A stretch of DNA of 64,000 nucleotides from Corylus avellana. Lineage: Eukaryota; Streptophyta; Magnoliopsida; Fagales; Betulaceae. Made by a program: the position numbers and the translations under genes. The DNA is taken from assembly GCF_901000735.1 (NCBI RefSeq), contig NC_081545.1:34031634-34095633 (forward strand). The letters run 5' to 3'. The notes beneath the pieces are model-generated. The model did not search any database, was not told where the DNA came from, and saw nothing but the letters and a program-made list of their open reading frames with translations. Shown here piece by piece: positions 58,206 to 64,000 of the stretch (the stretch's first letter is position 1; every line of letters begins with the position of its first letter).

Positions 58206-59795
58206 ATTGGTGAGAGCATTCTGTCAATGCCAATATAGAATTGATGAAACTTTTATTTTCTATTATTGGCGCACCAACTGCCTATGGAAAACTTCTAGTT
58301 GCTTCTTACCATAGATAGAGCAAGATACTAACCTTTAATATATTTGTTTGTTCCAAACGACATTAGATTTCAGTTAGCCATAAAAGAAAATCTGCAGAGA
58401 GCCAATCTCTGTGAATGGGGGTTGCCAACTGAGCATTAAGAATTGGCACTTTGGCTGATACGTTATTCTACTAATGAGTGCTTGATTTGGACCAAAGTTG
58501 GGCACTTTGGATCCATTTTCAAACAAAATTTTCCTCCAAATTGCAGAGGAAATATCTCCGATATAGTATATTAAACTGATATTTATCCTTAAAGCACGAG
58601 TCACATGCATTATTAATAATGCATGTGAGAATTACGTGCTCTAAGGACACATGTCAATTTTTCATCTGGTGAGTGCAGTGTTAAGCTATACACACAAAAT
58701 TCTTTTGTTTGGCATCCAATTATTAAGATGGTTCAGGGGGAAAGCAAGGAATTCCAAAACTCATAGATAAAGAACAACAGTGGGTTCCAAAATCAACACA
58801 CAAAAATCTCACAACTTTTTCCAAAACCAATAACAAAATAAAGGATTTGAGGTAAAATAGGAGAAAACTCAACTTTTTGAGTGTTTCTTATTGATACATA
58901 TAACGGGCTTGGTTGTGGCACTCCATTGCCAAGGGTGCTTCCAAACCTTTAAAGACTTTGTGGTTGTAGTTGGGCTGCAATTGTCTTGAGGTGAAAGATG
59001 ATCTGTAAACATTCCAGACACTCAAGACGAGCATCCTTGCCCTTCCCTTTCTTTAAAAGTTTTTTTTCTGATGGAAAATTTTCCCAAGAATGAAGTTTCT
59101 TTATCTTGACTCTTAAAGGTAGAAGAGATGCTTTCAAAGTCAACCGAGGCAGAGGAAGGTGATAGGACGAAATAAAATACAATGACGAAATTGTCACATC
59201 TGATTTCCTTGTTAAATTTGGAGCTAAGTAAGGGATGAGAGAGAGAGAGAGAGAGGCACCCAGTCGTCATCATAGGGTAACCAAAATTTATAAAATGGCT
59301 TTAGGATGGCTAACCTAAATCTATAACAACTAGCATTTTATGACTGTTTTTTGTTGTTTAATGTTAAATAGGCCAAAACTTTCCAACAATTTCATACTTG
59401 GATGCATATAGATTCAATACTTGTACAAAAAATTCACCAACAATGGTTAATAAAAAGTAGGGTTGAAAAAAACCACAATTTAATATAAAATACGGTTTTA
59501 GAGTGGCTAAATCTGTTAAACTTACAATTAAATTATAATAAAAAAAACCTGCCAGATAGGCTATTATTCATTAGAATCAAACACATTGGCCCACAATGGA
59601 AGAAGAGGGGACAAGAAGGATGATATTACCATTTTGATACAATTCAAAGAACAAATTTTTATTGAAAAAAAATGAATCAGTAACAATAAATAACAAATGC
59701 TGTAAGATACACTTCCACCCTAACCTCAATGATGACTTACAAATATAATGGTAAAGACTTTATAAATACAAATGTTGGCAGCAAGGCCCCACTCT
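58206..59795. other. intergenic (unit 2 copy of 52.9-54.6 kb)
   Basis: Diverged duplicate of the KLCR2 downstream region with a shorter (GA)n run (about 59238-59255). A palindrome ATTATTAATAAT lies at about 58609-58621. No gene was seen. Confidence 0.6.
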
Positions 59796-62700
59796 TTAAC
59801 ACATGAGCTGCTTGTGCAGTTGTCGTGAACACCAGGTACTCTTGACTGATGAACAAGGGAAAATAATTGTTGGGAGCCTCTTACTTTCCTCCAGATGAGG
59901 AAAATCGACCGTGTAGTGAAGCCCACGGCTTTCATGCCTGGCAAGGGCACTGCTGATCACCAGCTCTGCACAACAAAAGAGGTTCCTCATTTCACAAGCC
60001 TCAAGCCCCACCATTGTTGGCTCCCACCCTTGCTGAAATAAGTACTCTTCCCATTTAGCCTCCAACTCACCAATCTTTTGCTCTGCAAATTCCAGCCTTG
60101 TCGTCGACCGAACAATTCCCACATAATCCCACATGATTGATTGCAATTCTTTCCTTGTTTTTCTTGTCATTGTTAAAACTTTGTCCATAGCATCACTCCC
60201 AAGTGAAGAAGGAACAACTGGTCTACCCCACAAATTTGAAGTACTTAGATCATGTTTAGAACTCTTCATGTGATCAATTGAGGGCTGGACAGCTCTTCTT
60301 GCAAAAACTAGTGCTTCAAGTAATGAGTTACTAGCAAGTCGATTTGCTCCATGCAAACCTGTACATGCAACCTCTCCTGCCACATACAAGCCCTGAACAT
60401 TTGTCTCCCCATGAAGCCCAGCGCGCACACCCCCACACATGTAATGAGCAGCGGGAACCACTGGAATCGGCTGACGGGTAATGTCCAGACCATACTGTAG
60501 GCACTCAGCAGCAATGTTGGGGAAGTGGGAGAGAATTTTTTCCCTGGCTCTGTGACTAATATCAAGGAACACATACTTCTCATTGCGCTTTTTAAGCTGG
60601 TCATCTATACTTCTTGCCACCACATCCCTGGGAGCAAGCTCTGCTCTCTCATCATACAAGGGCATGAACCTTTCCATGCCCAAATTGTACAGTATGCCTC
60701 CGTCACCCCTAACAGCTTCAGTAATAAGAAATGCATTCTCTCGAGACTTGGTTGGTTTGATGGGAAGGCCTTTGTCAGCTAAGGCAGTTGGGTGGAACTG
60801 CACAAATCTGAGCAATGATACGGGAAAAAAAAAACAGAGCTATTATTTCCATTCACACACACACACACACACTATATATATATATATATATATACACACC
60901 CTAAATGAGATCTTCCAATATTAAAATGATTCAGGTGTGCACAAGCAGAGGTTAATCCTGATTTAGGATATTTTTAATCATATAACCAACCATACACAAT
61001 TGGGCTAATTGACCAAATGAAACCAGGTAACCTCTTAACAAAATCATAAAAAAAGAACGGCTTTCATTCTTCAAAGCCCCTAAAAAAGACTAAAAGAGGA
61101 ATGTAGCTTATCTGGTATTGAATTCTACCCGTAGAGAATATCACATTGGTTCACTACAGAGAGATCATTTTTAGGGCAATATATACATATACATATATAT
61201 ATAAATCTATATAATCTCCAATTTCATGCACCACCAAACGGATGACCTCACGCAGTCAAATGCTACGAAAAACAAGGCATTATGATTTCAGTTTGGGAAA
61301 TTTAAAATCCTTTCAGAATTCTTGCATGATTATAAATTATCAATAACACAGCACTTTGAATATGTATGACAATTACGATAGAGAATTTCAATAGCTGATA
61401 AATATTTACTCACTCCATATTTGAAATAACAGCTTGAGCCCGATGGGCCATGGCCATTCCATCTCCCGTGGCTACCTGTAAGAATAAATCAAGCATGAAG
61501 CAGACCAAAGAGCATTATACTCATTATCAAACAGGTTTAATCTTTTAGATGATGTTTTACTATCCAATTAGAGTCAGATTTCACCAATTATAGGAAGAAA
61601 TATTATTTCAGAATTAATATTAAATGGAGCACTACATGCAAAAGAAAAGAAAAAATTATACAATGGAGAGAGAGAGAGAGAGAGTGAGAGATGCGCTTGA
61701 CTTCTGATCTCTTCGAAATCATCTCTCATTCTCTCACTATGTGCATCTTAGGTTAGAGCGCATCAATAATAATAAAGGAAAACTTTGAACTTGAAGCTCT
61801 TATTTATTAAGTACTGCAGCAAGAAATCCATTTCGCATTAGCCCAGGAATGGGAGTAGCCGAATGGTCAAAAGTGACAGACTGTAAATTGTTGTAATATT
61901 CTGAAATGTAGTATTCAACCCATAAATAGAACCACATCAATAACTTTCTCAGACAGAAAAACTTTCATTGTTATAATGTATAACATTTTTATGAGGGTAT
62001 TGTCATCTTAAGAAGCAATTAATAAGTTTGTTCAGTGTGATACATGTCAAACAACTCCTTGGTAAGAGTCAGACTTTTCGGTGTTGAAATAGCTTCCTTC
62101 TACACATAAAGATATTTGTTGTCTTTTGCAGGGGCTATATAGAAGGCTTTTAAGGACCAGTCTAGGTTCCCACTCGCAAACATTTTGATAAGCGCTGTAG
62201 ATTCTGGATGGTAGAAGTGTGAAAACATTTACCAGAGGATTTGTAGTTGTTGGATAGATATGTCCAGCCCCACCTGATGCAAGTAAAGTCACCTTTGAAA
62301 TAAACCTTATCACCTGAAAATTCAAAAACGTAAAGGTTATGGAATAAAGATAGAGAGATTTTTTGGCATAATATTGCCCCATGGAATTTAAGAGACTTTA
62401 AATGGTAAATTCTGTTGTTACCTCTAATGTTTCAGTATTCAATGTGTCAACACCCAGACATATTGTGTCAGAGCAATCCTGTGATGTTGGTAACAAACTC
62501 ACTTTAGTGAATGCTCATAAAGTAGTCATGCTACTGTGAAACGCCAAAGTTTACAAAGATAAATCAAATCAACATGAATAAAATCAATGAAGACTATCAG
62601 GACATTCAATTAGTATCATATGTTGAAATAGTGTCTTAATCCCACATCTAAGATATGCTTAAAATTTCTTTCTTAAAATCATTCCACAAATAGGAAAAAA

Positions 62701-63921
62701 AAAAGGTTTTTTTTTTTTAATTTTTTAATTTTTTATTTTATAAGTAAAAGAAAGAAAGAAGTTATTCCACAAAAGGGTAGCATATATGAGCATGTAAAAT
62801 AAAAAGTCAAAACAATCATTTTTCAAATAAGTTACTTGAATAAATTACCTGACAAGTTAGTAAATCTATCGCAAAATGATGTTCAAACACAGAAATATTT
62901 GGATCATTGACAACTGCCTTCAGTAGAGCCCGCTCAATCTCCCTTCCAGTCATATCAGCAGCATGAACAATTCTGTGATGAGAGTGCCCCCCCTCCCTTG
63001 CTAGATGCAAGTTCCCATCTTCCCCATGATCAAATGAGGCACCCATAGCAATCAATTCTCTGATTCTGTCAGGTCCTTCTGTACAGACAACCTGCTTAAA
63101 ATAACCAAACTTGAGAAATAGCTCAACAACTACACAACAAGCACTCAAATAAGACAACAGAATAAACACAACCAACGAACATGCAAAGAAAATTCACATT
63201 TTTTTATTTTTTGTCACATCAAAAGTGCTTACTAACTGAATGTTATTAAGTGGAACAATATGTCATTCTCAGTTCATATAAACCAAGGGCATTAATTATA
63301 GTTCCGTGTACTAGCTCTAAGGGGGTTGAGAAAAATGAGGGCCTGAGATACTGGACAATGCAAATCCTGTATCAATTTGAATGTTGCCCATTCATTTTAA
63401 TCCATGGCTAAAATTGTGAAGAGTAAGAGACTCAAACAAACATTTGTTAGCTATAAACAAAAAGACCATATTGTATGGCCCACAACATCATAATGTAATA
63501 AATTCATACCAGAGAGCAGAGTTCATATATGAATGATATAGACAAATTTTTAGATTTGAAACTAACCCTGACAGTCTCCTCATCACATAGATAAGCCCCT
63601 GCTACAATGGTGTCGTGCATGTGACTCTCCACAGAATCTGAAGGGCACAACACAGCACTAACACCACCCTGAGCATAGTTTGTGTTGCTCTCATGAGGCT
63701 CAGCCTTGGTAATCACAGCGACAGATCCATGCTTTGCAACTTCAAGAGCATAACGAAGGCCTGCAACTCCACTGCCAATGATAGCAAAATCAAAATACTT
63801 TGTGGAACCATCTCTCAAGCACGATGAAGTGACAGTTCTAAGGGGCTTCCAATGCTCACTAAATGGAGATTGGGAAAAATTACATCTCTGGATCTGCAAG
63901 AGCTTAGATACTCCACGTGAC
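59796..63921 (-). CDS. AO: L-aspartate oxidase, copy 2 (first exon beyond the window)
   Basis: Probable functional aspartate oxidase (NAD synthesis, plastid; Arabidopsis AO/FIN4 At5g14760 by recall). Minus-strand exons in view: 63567-63921, 62849-63091, 62422-62478, 62233-62313, 61414-61475, 59796-60807. The most 5' exon begins at acceptor TTCCAG|GTCACG (63921), in a Ser/Arg-rich transit-peptide region (SRGVSKLLQIQRC); the initiating ATG is outside the window. The body has the FAD motif GSGVAGLRYA, NTNYAQGGVSAV, HAADMTGREIERALL, LLASGGAGHIYP, TEAVRGDGGILYN, AHYMCGGVRAGLHGE and GANRLASNSLLEALV, all matching the family consensus. The intron between 61476 and 62232 carries an insertion of about 415 bp absent from copy 1. 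All phases are consistent. Confidence 0.9.
61600..62035. other. insertion specific to aspartate oxidase copy 2 intron, with trnY-like segment
   Basis: Absent from the matching intron of copy 1. It contains a (GA)n run (about 61665-61690). At 61851-61893 is a segment resembling the 5' half of plant mitochondrial tRNA-Tyr (GCCGAATGGTCAAAAG, then GACAGACTGTAAAT, including the GTA anticodon). The 3' half of the tRNA is missing, so it is not a working tRNA gene. Confidence 0.45.
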
Positions 63922-64000
63922 CTGGAAGATTAAGAGGGGGGAAGGAGGGAGTTCTACAAAGTTAGAATAGAAGTATGAGCCAAATTTTTTGAGAATTTCC

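Larger units (their letters stand above)
57738..63799. repeat. KLCR2-aspartate oxidase tandem duplication, unit 2
   Basis: Second unit of the head-to-tail duplication, 6.06 kb against 5.49 kb for unit 1. The join shares the bases ACT (57738-57740) with both parental breakpoints, at 52256-52258 and 63797-63799, so the microhomology is 2-3 bp. Confidence 0.85.

Noticed and set aside
61851..61893. Functional tRNA-Tyr gene
   Set aside because: Only the 5' half can be matched. There is no T-arm or acceptor partner in the next 60 bases.

Overview
The window is nuclear DNA of a eudicot plant, probably a woody, outcrossing species; I cannot name the species. Evidence: genes with many GT-AG introns, plant-only gene families, AT-rich intergenic DNA with SINE, TRIM, hAT-, Mutator- and Tourist-like elements, and two 100-N scaffold gaps (31918-32017, 45673-45772). 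No bacterial, viral or CRISPR features were seen.

Layout. 1-6.1 kb: intergenic, with a hAT-like element and two SINEs carrying target-site duplications. 6.1-11.5 kb (+): protein farnesyltransferase beta subunit (ERA1), 14 exons. 13.7-16.4 kb (+): CASP-like 4A membrane protein. 18.1-25.7 kb (+): three tandem quinone/enone oxidoreductases of the EO/FaQR type (2-methylene-furan-3-one reductase-like). 28.8-30.8 kb (-): zinc-finger REX4-like exonuclease-family protein with degenerate catalytic motifs. 32.0-38.9 kb repeats 24.9-31.9 kb across the first gap: the 3' half of an oxidoreductase and a second exonuclease-family gene. 42.2-45.7 kb is repeated at 45.8-49.4 kb across the second gap. 50.4-52.7 kb (+): kinesin light chain-related TPR protein (KLCR2/CMU type). 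54.6-63.9 kb (-): two tandem L-aspartate oxidase genes, the first enzyme of plastid NAD synthesis.

Main conclusions. (1) The aspartate oxidase pair arose by a tandem duplication with one breakpoint inside KLCR2 and one inside the aspartate oxidase 5' exon. The inner oxidase copy lost its plastid leader, starts at an ATG supplied by the antisense strand of a KLCR2 exon, and still has an intact 564-codon spliced frame. (2) Both gap-spanning repeats look like unmerged overlapping contigs from two haplotypes, so the second exonuclease gene and the fourth oxidoreductase are probably assembly duplicates. The EO tandem array and the KLCR2/oxidase duplication lie in gap-free sequence and are probably real. 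(3) The order ERA1, CASPL4A, exonuclease, KLCR2 interleaves two Arabidopsis neighbourhoods (as recalled: At5g40280/40300/40310 and At3g27960/27970), suggesting an ancestral order that was fractionated after whole-genome duplication. The genes are not an operon or a single pathway.
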